Shown: positions 16,895-27,346 of the stretch, in pieces | Numbering within the stretch: position 1 is the first letter of the stretch | Layout: each line of letters begins with the position of its first letter | Assembly: GCA_036504535.1 (NCBI GenBank) | Contig: DASXUY010000045.1 | Location: 46,934-110,933, forward strand | Direction of reading: 5' to 3' | Source of the DNA: JARLGU01 sp036504535 | GTDB taxonomy: Bacteria; Armatimonadota; Armatimonadia; Armatimonadales; Capsulimonadaceae | Length of the DNA: 64,000 nucleotides | Notes under the pieces: generated by a model | The model's database searches: none | What the model was told of the DNA's origin: nothing | Seen by the model: the letters and a program-made list of their open reading frames with translations, nothing else | Made by a program: the position numbers and the translations under genes

Positions 16895-19800
16895 TCACTT
16901 CGCTTCGGCGAACTCCACATCGTCGATATGGACCACAGGCTGCTTACCGGCGGCATGGGAAACGACGAATATTGCAACCTGGGCCGCAGTCGCCCCTTCC
17001 GGCACGATATACGGCGCATTCACGTTGCCGCCAGACCGGCTGGCGTCGAAGATCGTCTTCCAGCCATCGGCTGGGTCAACTTGCTCGTTCGCGACCCACG
17101 TGGCACCATCTTTCTTAGCTCCCAGCCAGTAGATCCACACCATCATGCCACAATAGCCGCGACCGGGCTTAAGAGCTTTTTCCTCGAACTGCAGGCCCTT
17201 GGAAATGTAGTGCAGCCTTAAGTGGTACGCCTTGCCAGCGGTTACCGGAATGTTCTGCGCAATCGCCGCGCTTCCCCCACCCTTGCCGCCATTCGCCGAC
17301 TTGAGATACTCATCATACGACGGCATCAGGTACGCCTTTTCGTCGTATACAACAGGCTGAGTCATCTGCGCCAGAAGGGATCGCTTACCGGAATAGGCAA
17401 CGGTATCGTCAAGCTTCACCTCACCGCCATTGCTCAGGTCGCGCGCCAGCCATCCGTCCGTGGCCGCGCTCGCCAGCGACTCACTGAAGTCGCCATTCTT
17501 CAGTAGGTTTTCGCCCAGCGGCATCTCGACGTCACCCCACTCCCCGGGCTGTAGCGTGGCCTCGGTGGTAAGGTCATTCACCATTTCCGTATGCTTGTTG
17601 AAGTAGTAAACCCTCTCGGCGCGGTTGGTGCCTGTGGAGTCCGCGAAGATAACGCCAACGTCGCCCTTGAGCGTTTGGATGGAGTTCGTGTCGATACCGA
17701 TGTCCTTAAGCGGCACGCTGGCGGTCAACGTGTAACCATCACTGGAGCGGTCAACCGCTACAGTCGCCGATTCCAGCCTCGTCACTTGATCAATGGTGGC
17801 TGCCATGAACTTCACCGGTGATGTTGCACCCGGAACAACTGGCCGATACAGCACCGCTATAGGCTTGCCCTGGAAGACACTGAACAGCACTCGAATATCC
17901 CCTGCCTCCGGTTTGTAATGTGTCTTGCCAGGAGTGGCCGACAGCATGACATCCGCGCAGTCGCCTGTAATGAACAGGTTCTGCCAGTTGGTGCCCTTGT
18001 TGACCAGCTGGGCACCCTTTACCTGATAGGACAGGTTGAGACTGGCTGCGTCCCGTGACACCGCGACCAGTGCGGAGCGCTTGCCCGCCCCCTGCAGCGT
18101 CACCGCATTCGGCGCGGTATCCGCTGGTACCGAGCCGCCATTTCGCCAGGCGACATGAATGATCGGCTTCGGGTATGACGGTGCAGCCGCTGTCTCCTCA
18201 GCCGCTTCTGCGACCGCCTGAACATCGGCCGCCGTTACCGTTAGCGGTGACGAGAACCGCTGTATCTGATCAAGACCCGTGATCTTTAGGATATGGTACG
18301 AATCGTTGGCGCCGTTGATAAGGAACGCGTCCCCATTCGCACTCTGGAACACCGTTCGGAACGATTCGCCCCAGTTCGCTTTCGGGCCAAGCAGGGTATC
18401 GTCCAGCAATGTCGACACATACATCCCGTCTTCGGTCATTAAGTAGGAGCGGTAGTTGCCATGCCAGAGCCATGTGGCCAGAATCGTTCCAGCGTTCTTG
18501 GTTCGGATCTCCCCTGTGATCTGGTCGGACTGGATGTCGTCGGCCCGTTGAGCCGTCGGCATCGCCATCGACCACAGCGGAGCGCCATCGAGCGTATAGC
18601 AGTCGATGGCCGTCTTTGCCCTTCCCCATTCATACGAGCGGGAGATAAACAGCTTATCGGTATCAGACGCATAAAGCCCCTGCGGCATTGCCGAAATGCC
18701 ATCCTGGTGGATCACGTTAGCGGCAGCCAAGCTGTATACCGGAACGCCGCTGGAGGTCCATCGGGTGACATCCAGACGAACGACAGCATTGTTGTCGCCA
18801 CAGAACCCCGCAATAAACACGGAGCCTTGCTTCGAAATACCGCAGCCCCAGTTAGCCAGGAACTCGGGTAGCTTGCCCGCGACATACTTATCCCCGCGAG
18901 TAAGCGTCTTGGCCCACTGCATCTCGTCAGGCTGCACTTTGCCATCATCGTTCAGGTCAACCCATACGTAGTTGTCACCCTTGTGGCCGTCGAAGAACGG
19001 CGGGTAGTATCCAGCGACAAAATGGCGCGCGATGTCACTGTCCCAGATCTCCTGCGACGCGCCTTGGTCGGTGATATACCGCCCACGCGAGCCCACAGCC
19101 GCGACCGGAACGAGGCGCAGGCCGTCGCGACGGAGGACGGTCATGTTATAGCCGTTGCTGAGGAACAGATACTGCTTGCCTGCATGCTCAATCGACCGGC
19201 TGCCCGCTGGCCCGAACTGCGCGTTCGGCGTGAACGCCTCATCCAGCCCCATACGCCTGAACGCTGTTGCTAGCGGGGTCCACGTCTTTTTCGCCGGGTC
19301 GATCCGCCAGAAGACACCTTCCCCGAACAGCAGTGTCGAGTCCTTGGGATCACCCCACGCAAAGCCTGCGCCGCCATAGGGTGCCGGTCCAAGATAGTCG
19401 CGCACGAATGCGCCGGTTTCGGAGTTCCAAACCGAGACACGAGTGGGAGCGGCATCGTCCTCTGCCACCCACAGCTGACCGCTGTCGGTGACCGCGATCC
19501 CTCGCGGAAGCAGCATTCCGCCTTGCTCCCACGCGCCAACCCACGGCCTCCCGCCCGCCTTGCCAATGGCGCGAAGGAGCTTGCCGCTCGGCGCGAAGAC
19601 CTTCACCTGGAAAGACGCGCCCCAATCGCTGACGTAGACGTTTCCCTTGGCATCGGTAGTGACATCATGCGGCGCCAAGAGGTCATGGGCAATCACGCTG
19701 GTGACTGCTTTCGAAACGCGATCAATTGCTACCACTTTGCCATCGGAAATGGCGAGCAGCTTTCCCGTTGATGTTGCGTGCAACCCCACGGGATGCGACA

Positions 19801-22003
19801 CATCGATTGTGTCCAGTTGCTTACCCGTCGCTGCGTCAAGCACGAGTAGGTGCCCAGCTTCGAACATGCTGACGTAGAGCTTGCCGTCGACCGCCGCAAT
19901 CCCCTGCGCCTCGGTCGTCTCGCCAAGGTCGTTTGCGAAGTAACGTGGCTGGCCGCCGTAGGTCGCTGGGCTAAATGAGCGAGCGTTCCGCATGTCCCAG
20001 AGGCCCGTCGTCTTGTCCACATACGGCCACGTCGCGACCCGAAGACGCGGATGTGCGGCGCTGAATGCGGCAGGAACGCCTGTCTCCTTATCGAGGCAGA
20101 TGATATACGCGCGGCTGATGGCGTTCTTGCCATTGTATCGCCCAGCAGACTCGGTCAGCTCCGGACCGGAGAACAACGCGTACAGGTACTTGCCGCTCAG
20201 AGCCAGCGACACGCAGCGAGGGTACGACTCTTCACGATAGCCCCAGGTTCGCTGACCATTAGGCCCAACCGCGATAATCGCGTATCCCTTTTCTGAACCT
20301 GGTGCCGCCAGGTACACGTTACGTCCGTCGGTTACGGTGCCTTGAGTGGATGCCTCGTCGCTTATCCAATCGCCTTTGCCATCTGGCGTTGGCCACGCCG
20401 GTGTTCCTGGATTGACCGCGCTCATCACATATTCGGTATCGATGGGCGGATGCGACAGCCCCTTGATGATGTAATCGCCAGCGGCGACTGGCATCCCGAA
20501 CTGGTCGCGGCCGTCCCAGTACTCCACGTTCTTCCCGGTGCGCCTGTGAGCATCCTTTGCCAGATGACGCAGCAAATGCCCTTGCTTATCGTACACTGCG
20601 ATAGTGACGTTGCTCTCGGCAGCCAGCGTGTAGGTGCACGGAATTCCACCGGGCTTTTCGAGGGTAGGCGTTGCGGTGACCGTGAACGAAGGATCCAGCC
20701 CGGCCCACCAGAACTGGAACGTCCCGCGCCACTTGTCGCCCGGAGCTGGCGCTGCGCCCTCGCGGATAAGGTTCCACGGCACAGCAATCTCCTGCGTATA
20801 CGAAGCGCCATCAGGAGACGCCACAAACGCTTCCGTCGCCCCCTGCTCCAGTAGGTACGGGTTCTTCAAGTCATTGCCATCGGCAGTTAACGCAGGCTTC
20901 TTGTTGATGGAGTCGTACCAGGCGCACAGGTTCACTGACCGCTTGCCATCGTTTAGCCGTATCTGCAAATCGTCGCCGCCTGCATAGCCCGCCTGCGACG
21001 ATTGCGGCTTGACGTTGAGTGGCCCGTTGATAGCGTTGAAGCGCACCGCAACGTAAAGGTTGTTATTGTCGTACGCAGTCGCAATCGCGGCTGAGTACCG
21101 CTTGCCGGTCACCCCAGGCATCAATGTCGCCGTGTGGAACCGCGCCGTTGGCCAATCCTGAAGAGACCCGTCCACAACTACAGGCGTAGCGACACGGGAA
21201 ACGTTGGTTTCGGTGGCCCCTGTCGCCGTTGCAGACGATTGCGTGGTGTTTGCCCGCTCACCATCGGCGAACGTCAGCGTGCCCCAGTCCCCTGCACCCG
21301 GCAGGTAAGCGTCCTGCGTGAACAGCTTCGCAGGAGATGTAAGGAAGCAAAAGGTCTGATGTGTGTTGTCGTGTCGTACTTCGGCAGGCAACTGCTTGAG
21401 GAATGCCGTCGAAAATACCGGCCACGAAAAGTCGAACGCGAGGTTCACCTTCCCCTTTGGTGCTGGCCCCGGCGTAACGAGCGACCACGGTATGCGGATC
21501 TCCTCAACCTTTGCGCCGCTTCCGGTCGAAATCGCACCCGCCGCAGCACTAGCCTCCCACGCTGCCCCGTCGCCCGCTCGCTGCTGCACGCTCAGCACCC
21601 CGGTTGCGCTTCTCGCAACGCGAACCTGCGCCGTGCGGTCAGCCGCCAGCGTCACTGTAACATCCCCGACGGCATCGGCACCGACTCCGTTCCACGTCAC
21701 GCCAACGTAGAGCGCTTTCGAGTCGTAGCAAGCCTGCACGGACGGCTTGATCTTCAAAGTGCGTACAGTTTTAATGGAAGCGGCATCCGATTTAGTAAGC
21801 CCTGCGTCCAGGGGATCGAACGACGCCGCATGCGTATCCGGCCAGTCAGCCAGACTGCCGTCAATGGCGATAGGCGACCGTGCGACAGGCAGTGACGTGA
21901 TCGGAATGGTGTGAATGCCGCCCGCCACGGCCATAGAACTGGCAGCCAGGGCGGTCACTAGAAATGCTGAAGCACGATGGACGAGACTATTTGTATTGCA
22001 CAT
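16895..22003 (-). CDS. Giant secreted protein: CBM9-like pair, FlgD-like Ig, beta-propeller, CBM (module C)
   Basis: A 1702-residue protein with signal peptide (MCNTNSLVHRASAFLVTALA, cleavage near VAG-G). Two CBM9/DOMON-like domains about residues 40-250 and 275-450 (IAIDGSLADWPD; VVVDGSLQDWPT); a FlgD-type Ig domain about 465-530 (IAVYDKQGHLLRHLAKD, NVEYWDGRDQFG, AAGDYIIKG); then a long NHL/WD-type beta-propeller region (LLAISDGKVVAID, GNVYVSDWGASFQVKVFAPSG, AVTDSGQLWVAED); another CBM9-like region; and a C-terminal CBM4/9-like module (GENLLKNGDFSES to VVHIDDVEF). No glycosidase catalytic pair is recognisable. It may be a large substrate-binding or sensing surface protein, or a lyase of unknown type. 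A GGAG box lies ahead of the ATG. Last gene of module C, 73 bp after the preceding gene. Confidence 0.88.
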   Translation of the reverse strand: MCNTNSLVHRASAFLVTALAASSMAVAGGIHTIPITSLPVARSPIAIDGSLADWPDTHAASFDPLDAGLTKSDAASIKTVRTLKIKPSVQACYDSKALYVGVTWNGVGADAVGDVTVTLAADRTAQVRVARSATGVLSVQQRAGDGAAWEASAAAGAISTGSGAKVEEIRIPWSLVTPGPAPKGKVNLAFDFSWPVFSTAFLKQLPAEVRHDNTHQTFCFLTSPAKLFTQDAYLPGAGDWGTLTFADGERANTTQSSATATGATETNVSRVATPVVVDGSLQDWPTARFHTATLMPGVTGKRYSAAIATAYDNNNLYVAVRFNAINGPLNVKPQSSQAGYAGGDDLQIRLNDGKRSVNLCAWYDSINKKPALTADGNDLKNPYLLEQGATEAFVASPDGASYTQEIAVPWNLIREGAAPAPGDKWRGTFQFWWAGLDPSFTVTATPTLEKPGGIPCTYTLAAESNVTIAVYDKQGHLLRHLAKDAHRRTGKNVEYWDGRDQFGMPVAAGDYIIKGLSHPPIDTEYVMSAVNPGTPAWPTPDGKGDWISDEASTQGTVTDGRNVYLAAPGSEKGYAIIAVGPNGQRTWGYREESYPRCVSLALSGKYLYALFSGPELTESAGRYNGKNAISRAYIICLDKETGVPAAFSAAHPRLRVATWPYVDKTTGLWDMRNARSFSPATYGGQPRYFANDLGETTEAQGIAAVDGKLYVSMFEAGHLLVLDAATGKQLDTIDVSHPVGLHATSTGKLLAISDGKVVAIDRVSKAVTSVIAHDLLAPHDVTTDAKGNVYVSDWGASFQVKVFAPSGKLLRAIGKAGGRPWVGAWEQGGMLLPRGIAVTDSGQLWVAEDDAAPTRVSVWNSETGAFVRDYLGPAPYGGAGFAWGDPKDSTLLFGEGVFWRIDPAKKTWTPLATAFRRMGLDEAFTPNAQFGPAGSRSIEHAGKQYLFLSNGYNMTVLRRDGLRLVPVAAVGSRGRYITDQGASQEIWDSDIARHFVAGYYPPFFDGHKGDNYVWVDLNDDGKVQPDEMQWAKTLTRGDKYVAGKLPEFLANWGCGISKQGSVFIAGFCGDNNAVVRLDVTRWTSSGVPVYSLAAANVIHQDGISAMPQGLYASDTDKLFISRSYEWGRAKTAIDCYTLDGAPLWSMAMPTAQRADDIQSDQITGEIRTKNAGTILATWLWHGNYRSYLMTEDGMYVSTLLDDTLLGPKANWGESFRTVFQSANGDAFLINGANDSYHILKITGLDQIQRFSSPLTVTAADVQAVAEAAEETAAAPSYPKPIIHVAWRNGGSVPADTAPNAVTLQGAGKRSALVAVSRDAASLNLSYQVKGAQLVNKGTNWQNLFITGDCADVMLSATPGKTHYKPEAGDIRVLFSVFQGKPIAVLYRPVVPGATSPVKFMAATIDQVTRLESATVAVDRSSDGYTLTASVPLKDIGIDTNSIQTLKGDVGVIFADSTGTNRAERVYYFNKHTEMVNDLTTEATLQPGEWGDVEMPLGENLLKNGDFSESLASAATDGWLARDLSNGGEVKLDDTVAYSGKRSLLAQMTQPVVYDEKAYLMPSYDEYLKSANGGKGGGSAAIAQNIPVTAGKAYHLRLHYISKGLQFEEKALKPGRGYCGMMVWIYWLGAKKDGATWVANEQVDPADGWKTIFDASRSGGNVNAPYIVPEGATAAQVAIFVVSHAAGKQPVVHIDDVEFAEAK

Positions 22004-22076
22004 TGTGTGCGGTTCTCCAATGAACTAAGAGTGTAAAACTTTATTGATAAGACTGCATACCGATTGACATGGCCTA

Positions 22077-25000
22077 CTACCGAGCCGGATCCACCAGGAC
22101 CACGTCACCGAATCCCTCAGTGTTCTTCGTGTCTACACCGCGAAACCACAGAATTCGCCCTCGCCCACCGCTGGTGGGGTTCTTGTCCGCATCGTTTAGC
22201 ACCACGCCCAGGGTGAACACTTTGCCCGGCGACGGCGACGAGACCCCAAGCTCCGACCACGGGATAGCGAGCTTGTAGTCGACGTCACCCCGATGCCCTG
22301 TCGGTACAACGCTTACCGGCCAAGCGATAGCCTCCTCCGCGCGGTCTGACGGGAATCGACGGTTGACCACCGGTATAGTCTCGCCAGCTGGCAAATAAAA
22401 CTCGTACTCAAACCGTGGCGCGAGATTGGACAGCAAAGCGCTGGGCTGGATGGCGAACTCAACTGAGTCCCCCATAAAGCCGCTTCGCCCTCGGCCCGGC
22501 ACGGAGCAGAAGGTATCATCCAGCGCTTCCACTCCGAGATACAGATACTTCTCGTCCCAAAGCAGCCGGATATTGCCGAGAATATCCTGAGCACCGTCAT
22601 ACGCTTCGTTGGGGACACCGGGCTTCACGATCTCGTCGGTTGCACGCCCAAACGGAAGCGCGATCGCCTTTTGCCAAGGTCCATCCCACTTTGCGCATAA
22701 CGGAACCGGCGATAGGCTGCGAACTGCGTATGCGAAGTTCAGCGAGGCGTTCGCACCAAACATTGCCCCCGTCGCCATTGTCGCGGTCGCCGAAATGGGC
22801 GACCGCTTGCCAGCATCGAGAACGGACGAATCTACCGCGACGGCAATCTCCGTTTCGCCACGCGCCGGAACAGTCACTTGCGATGGAACGGCACCTGTCG
22901 TTGGTCCTCGGAAGTTGATCTTCAGCGCAGCTGGCGTAGCCTGGTTGTTGCGAATATGAAGAGCCGCAGTTGCGGATCCCGCGACCTTGCTCCCGTTCAC
23001 CAGTGACACCTCAATGCGCTTGCTGAACGTTAGCTTGCCGCCGCCGAAGCAGTAGATCGGCTCCGACGTTACACTGAGCACCGCGACGCCGTCGGTCGCT
23101 TTCACTGACCGCCGGTTTCCCATCAAGTCCATGACGGTCAGCGCTCCCGTTGGCGCTTCCAGTGCCACCCCTTGCGCGCCGCCGTTCGACCACATTACGA
23201 GCAGCGTTCCATCACCACGCTTCCATTCGCCGCAGGTGAGCGCCCCAGCCGAGCGGTCCGCAACGAGGGTCGCGTCGGCAAGCGCATCGGCCATCACGGC
23301 GTGGGCGGCGAACTGAGGACGAGGCTGGAGGTCCGCGTTCACCATTGCGATATCGTCCTCGTTAGACGAGCCACGAGCACGGAAGCCCCACATCGTAAAC
23401 GCTTTCAGGCGATCGCCAGCCTTGATCACAGGCTCCAACCAGGCGCGAACCAGGTTCGACGCGCCATCGCCTTCGCCGTAGCGCCTAAGATCACCTCCTG
23501 TTGGCGACCGCTGAGACGCCGTCTCCTCTTGCCAGATGGTTTTGGTCTTGTCACCATGCGCATCGAACACCTTGATGTTGTTGAGAATGGTCATCGTGAC
23601 GCCGAGGTAAGCGTTCAAAATCGCGCCGTCAAACGCCCCTTTTCCAGGCGCACCATACAGCCGGTTGAGAGTCTTGCCTTCCCAGTCGGTGGCGATGTTG
23701 CCGACCAGCACCGGTATATGCGGCGCTTCTGCCTTCAGCCCCTCGTAGTAGCCGCTCATAATCGTGTCGTATTCGTCATCAGTCATTCGCGCTGCCCCGC
23801 CGCCGCGGAACGGCGAAGCGGAGTTGGCCTGCTCGATGCCGTGGTTGCCGTAAGCGATCGCAAGGTCAGAACTGTTCTTGGCAATGGTACGCCCGGCTGC
23901 GACATAATCCTCCTGCACAACCGGTCGGAATCGCGCCGGGAATTGCAACTGCAAAACGGGGTGTATGCCAAGCGAAAGGTACCACTTCATCAAGGGACGC
24001 AGCTTCACTGTTTCAGCCGCTACGACGGTTGGATCGATGCTCGACATATGCAGACGAACCCAGGTGATCCCGAATCCAGCCATCTTAAGCATCTCGCCCA
24101 GCGCCTTCTCGTCGGGATTGTTGTCGCCACGCAGTTGCATCAGCGGCGTGACGCCCCAAATCGGCTGGTGAGTACGCGCACGGGTTAGCGACGGCAATTC
24201 GCCAAAACGGCCAGAACCGGAGCCGACGGTTGCCACGCCTTCCTTAACTGTTAACTCGACATAGTACGTACCAAATGCCCGCGTGGCCGGCAGCTTGATA
24301 GGGAAGCTCGCCTGCCCAAATCCGTTCAGCTTGATACCGGCCACTGTCACTGGAGCTGTCGCTGCTCCTTTCCAATCCATGCACTGCGCGATGACCGAGA
24401 CGGTCCGCGCCTCGCCCAGCAGGTTTGTTACCGAACCGCGAAGAGCAACCGGCGACGCTGGGTCGTGGAAGCAGTTGCCGACGACAACATTCTCCAGTCG
24501 CGCAAGGCTGCTCTCATAGGCAGGTGCCGATGCCGGAGAAGGTTGGTACGGCGGCGGTGTCGAAGTGAACAGGCGCTGTAGCCACATTCGATGCAGCGTG
24601 CTATCTCCGCTTGCAACTGGTGGCGCAATGCTCGGTTCAACCTTCCACACCGCGAGATTATCGTAAAGCGAGCGACCCCAGCCTCCTGAGGCCGCATTCA
24701 ATTCCTGCCCGATGCGCAAACGCATCGTCGCCGCTCCACTTGGAGCGACATACGGTCGCGTCGTCCACCAGGTCCATTCCCCCGCTGATATGTCTCCCAT
24801 GCCTGTCCGAGGTTCGACTGATTGTATCTGGCGACCAGCCGCGTTGAAAAACCGCAATTCCAACGGGCCATACCAACTCTCTGATATCGGTGCGCCCGGC
24901 AGTACCCATGAAGCAGCCAAATACGCCTCGCCTGCGACGCACGGCATGGGGTCCGACAGCCAGTAACCATCGACGGGATTTCGACCGTACCACTGCTTGA

Positions 25001-26447
25001 TCGTCGAAAGCGGCGGATCGATCGACTCGAGGAGAAGCGCGCCGTGCCCCGAATACGCATTGTCACGGTTCCATTCGCCATGTGCCCGACCAATCGAAAA
25101 CTGCGGACGCCCTTCACGATGCAACGTTGCAACAGCCGTGTCGCTCCAATCGCGAGCAGACGACCCAACAAACGTCCAGCTGGTTGGCTTGTCCGCTGTC
25201 CCGGCCTCAACATCGGCGTTGGCGAGGAGGTTGGTACCGTATTTGACGCCCGCATCAGGTGCTGGCGTTCGTGTAACGAGAGCTGTGCCGACCGATGGTG
25301 CCGCTTTTGTGCAATCCAGGCGCATGTCGTCGAACCACGCTGTGCCATTGCAGAACTGTAAACCCGCCGTGAGACGCATACGAACCGTTCCCGCCGGTGG
25401 TTGGGCAAGCGGCGTCTCCAGCGACTTCCAATCCTCGTTCGGCCCAACGCACGGCGAGACGACCGGCTTTCCGAGCAATCGATCATCTGCATCCAGAAAC
25501 TCGATTTGAAGGGCGCCGCCAGGCAACGCGCTATTGGCCGCCAAGTTCCCGCCCTTAGCCCAGCCCGCTAGGCGATACTGCCGGTCAGTACGAGCAGGCA
25601 TAACCACGCTCCACCCAGCTAGTGGCCCCAAGCCAGCGTCGGTCACGGATAAGCTAACCTTACCGCCGTGATGAACCGCGTCATCCACCCCCGCCTTTGC
25701 CGCCCCAACCGAACGCCACGGCGACGGTAGCCCTGCGGCGTCGAGCGCCTCGAATCCAGGGTTCGGGACGCTGGCGTCGGTTGGGACCAGCGATACGTCG
25801 TCGAACGAGACATCGTACGCTCGCCCCGCAACGCTGCTCGACAGCTGCAGCCTGATCTGTACGGTGTTGGCATCGGCGAGAACCGTGAACGGCTGAGTCT
25901 CAATCCGCGACCAGGAAGCCGTATCAACGAACGTGATCGCACGGCTACTTCCGATACGCCTACCGTTCTTGTCGTGCTGGAAAACGTCCATCATTGCATG
26001 TACGCTGAGAGTTCGGTCCCCGTTTTCCGGCATCATTCCGCTCGCTTTGTAGTACACGGCCGCCGAATACTGGAAGCCCGGCACCGCCTTGATCGGGGGC
26101 GACGCCACGATGGCGTAATCGCTGCCGGATGGGGCATCCCCATGGATACGCACGCATCGTTTCCCCTCGCCATGGGAGCTTGCACCCCACTCGACGAGAG
26201 CGCCACCCCTGCCCTTCGATGGTGTTTCGGTAAGCGGCGCGAGGTCAGCGCGCCAGGCGCTCGCTATGCCATTCGCTCCGTCCTCGAACCCGCTATTAGG
26301 CACCAGTCCCTCAGCACGCGCTGATGGTAAAACGAGCACTGCGCCAACCGCCAGGAGTGCCGACGCTTTCACCAAACGGCGCGAAAAAGGCGAAATGACG
26401 GATGATCGGTCGGAGAATAGAGAGGACGGATTTGTTGAAAAGCGCAT
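22077..26447 (-). CDS. Secreted multi-CBM glycosidase-like protein with atypical catalytic motif (module C)
   Basis: A 1456-residue protein. ATG 26447 (MRFSTNPSSLFSDRSSVISP) gives a signal peptide ending near ARA-E; the open frame runs 68 codons further upstream through a hairpin, so the longer form is unlikely. Three CBM4/9-like modules about residues 46-225, 227-380 and 405-605 (each starts NSGFE-, NPGFE- or NADVE-like); a beta-sandwich about 650-750; a TIM-barrel-like domain about 760-1040 (WVRLHMSS, HPVLQLQFP, IWQEETASQ with Glu 974/975); and a C-terminal CBM9-like domain (YLYLGVEALDDTFC). At the place where NEP is expected it reads YGNHGIEQAN (866-875), so the acid/base residue is uncertain. 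It follows the module C pseudopilin. Confidence 0.83.
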   Translation of the reverse strand: MRFSTNPSSLFSDRSSVISPFSRRLVKASALLAVGAVLVLPSARAEGLVPNSGFEDGANGIASAWRADLAPLTETPSKGRGGALVEWGASSHGEGKRCVRIHGDAPSGSDYAIVASPPIKAVPGFQYSAAVYYKASGMMPENGDRTLSVHAMMDVFQHDKNGRRIGSSRAITFVDTASWSRIETQPFTVLADANTVQIRLQLSSSVAGRAYDVSFDDVSLVPTDASVPNPGFEALDAAGLPSPWRSVGAAKAGVDDAVHHGGKVSLSVTDAGLGPLAGWSVVMPARTDRQYRLAGWAKGGNLAANSALPGGALQIEFLDADDRLLGKPVVSPCVGPNEDWKSLETPLAQPPAGTVRMRLTAGLQFCNGTAWFDDMRLDCTKAAPSVGTALVTRTPAPDAGVKYGTNLLANADVEAGTADKPTSWTFVGSSARDWSDTAVATLHREGRPQFSIGRAHGEWNRDNAYSGHGALLLESIDPPLSTIKQWYGRNPVDGYWLSDPMPCVAGEAYLAASWVLPGAPISESWYGPLELRFFNAAGRQIQSVEPRTGMGDISAGEWTWWTTRPYVAPSGAATMRLRIGQELNAASGGWGRSLYDNLAVWKVEPSIAPPVASGDSTLHRMWLQRLFTSTPPPYQPSPASAPAYESSLARLENVVVGNCFHDPASPVALRGSVTNLLGEARTVSVIAQCMDWKGAATAPVTVAGIKLNGFGQASFPIKLPATRAFGTYYVELTVKEGVATVGSGSGRFGELPSLTRARTHQPIWGVTPLMQLRGDNNPDEKALGEMLKMAGFGITWVRLHMSSIDPTVVAAETVKLRPLMKWYLSLGIHPVLQLQFPARFRPVVQEDYVAAGRTIAKNSSDLAIAYGNHGIEQANSASPFRGGGAARMTDDEYDTIMSGYYEGLKAEAPHIPVLVGNIATDWEGKTLNRLYGAPGKGAFDGAILNAYLGVTMTILNNIKVFDAHGDKTKTIWQEETASQRSPTGGDLRRYGEGDGASNLVRAWLEPVIKAGDRLKAFTMWGFRARGSSNEDDIAMVNADLQPRPQFAAHAVMADALADATLVADRSAGALTCGEWKRGDGTLLVMWSNGGAQGVALEAPTGALTVMDLMGNRRSVKATDGVAVLSVTSEPIYCFGGGKLTFSKRIEVSLVNGSKVAGSATAALHIRNNQATPAALKINFRGPTTGAVPSQVTVPARGETEIAVAVDSSVLDAGKRSPISATATMATGAMFGANASLNFAYAVRSLSPVPLCAKWDGPWQKAIALPFGRATDEIVKPGVPNEAYDGAQDILGNIRLLWDEKYLYLGVEALDDTFCSVPGRGRSGFMGDSVEFAIQPSALLSNLAPRFEYEFYLPAGETIPVVNRRFPSDRAEEAIAWPVSVVPTGHRGDVDYKLAIPWSELGVSSPSPGKVFTLGVVLNDADKNPTSGGRGRILWFRGVDTKNTEGFGDVVLVDPAR

Positions 26448-26472
26448 TGTGGTGTCTTTATGTATGGGTGAT

Positions 26473-26513
26473 GTGCCTCCTGCGCCAGAATTGTTCTGGA
26501 GGAAAGGAGGCAC
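26473..26513. other. Intercistronic stem-loop between pseudopilin and enzyme, module C
   Basis: Outer 9-bp arms GTGCCTCCT and AGGAGGCAC, inner 6-bp arms CCAGAA and TTCTGG, loop TTG. It fills the 73-bp gap between the pseudopilin stop (26521) and the enzyme start (26447). Confidence 0.65.
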
Positions 26514-26520
26514 AGCCTGA

Positions 26521-27315
26521 TTACGAGCGAGTGAATGGGTTGGACAAAGTCGCGAGCCACGTCGCTGCGTTCGGCCAGCAGTGCGCGGTATAAGCGCTGT
26601 TGTCGTAGTTCCAATAGTTGAACGTCTTGGTCGGCGGAAGCGCTTTGACATGGCCGTCGCAGAACAGATAGTTGCTCATGCCATTATGCCCTGCAAACAG
26701 GCAACTCCACGCTGGCGCAATACCCGAGCCCAAAGGGACGGCACATCCGGTGTTGCCAGTGCTGTAGCCGGGATCGCCCAGATCAAATCCCGAACGCGAC
26801 GCCACACTCTCTACCACCGCGATCAGCTGGTCCGGAGCAACCATCACCGACACAGGAACAGGATTGGTCGAATAGCCGGGATCTGTAAACGGAGACCAGC
26901 TCCAGAACGGGCTTGGACTCGCATAGCACCCTTGCTCATTCGTGCTCCCTGCATAGGAAACGTTGATGGCCGGATAGCTGCCGACAGCGCTACTAACCGT
27001 TTTGGCGTTGTTAGGGTTATCGGGGCACGTCATGACCTCCGTGCTCTTGATATAGGGCTGAATAACCTGCCGCCACGATACAGCTGGGCTGCCGAACGTG
27101 CTGAGGGGAAAGCGTTCGTCGTAATCGCCAACATACTGCGTCAACGCGAGACCCAGCTGCTTGAGGTTGCTCTGGCACGCCGTTTGACGCGCTTTTGCTC
27201 GAGCCTGAGCGAATACAGGGAACAATATAGCTGCTAATATCGCGATAATAGCGATAACTACGAGCAACTCTATCAAAGTGAAGGCATTTCTACGGGTGAA
27301 CTTCGAAGTTTGCAT
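26521..27315 (-). CDS. H-X9-DG (DUF1559) pseudopilin, module C
   Basis: A 264-residue pseudopilin. Leader MQTSKFTRRNA-FTLIELLVV has Ala where Gly is usual at the -1 cleavage position, which prepilin peptidases can tolerate. Globular domain with CPDNPNNAKTV and the C-terminal H-NGMSNYLFC-DGHVKALPPTKTF (H-X9-DG). A strong ribosome site, AAAGGAGATAATCT, stands before ATG 27315. The gene follows regulator C after 31 bp, so the two are surely co-transcribed. Confidence 0.92.
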   Translation of the reverse strand: MQTSKFTRRNAFTLIELLVVIAIIAILAAILFPVFAQARAKARQTACQSNLKQLGLALTQYVGDYDERFPLSTFGSPAVSWRQVIQPYIKSTEVMTCPDNPNNAKTVSSAVGSYPAINVSYAGSTNEQGCYASPSPFWSWSPFTDPGYSTNPVPVSVMVAPDQLIAVVESVASRSGFDLGDPGYSTGNTGCAVPLGSGIAPAWSCLFAGHNGMSNYLFCDGHVKALPPTKTFNYWNYDNSAYTAHCWPNAATWLATLSNPFTRS

Positions 27316-27346
27316 AGATTATCTCCTTTGTAGCCAGTGAAATCAG

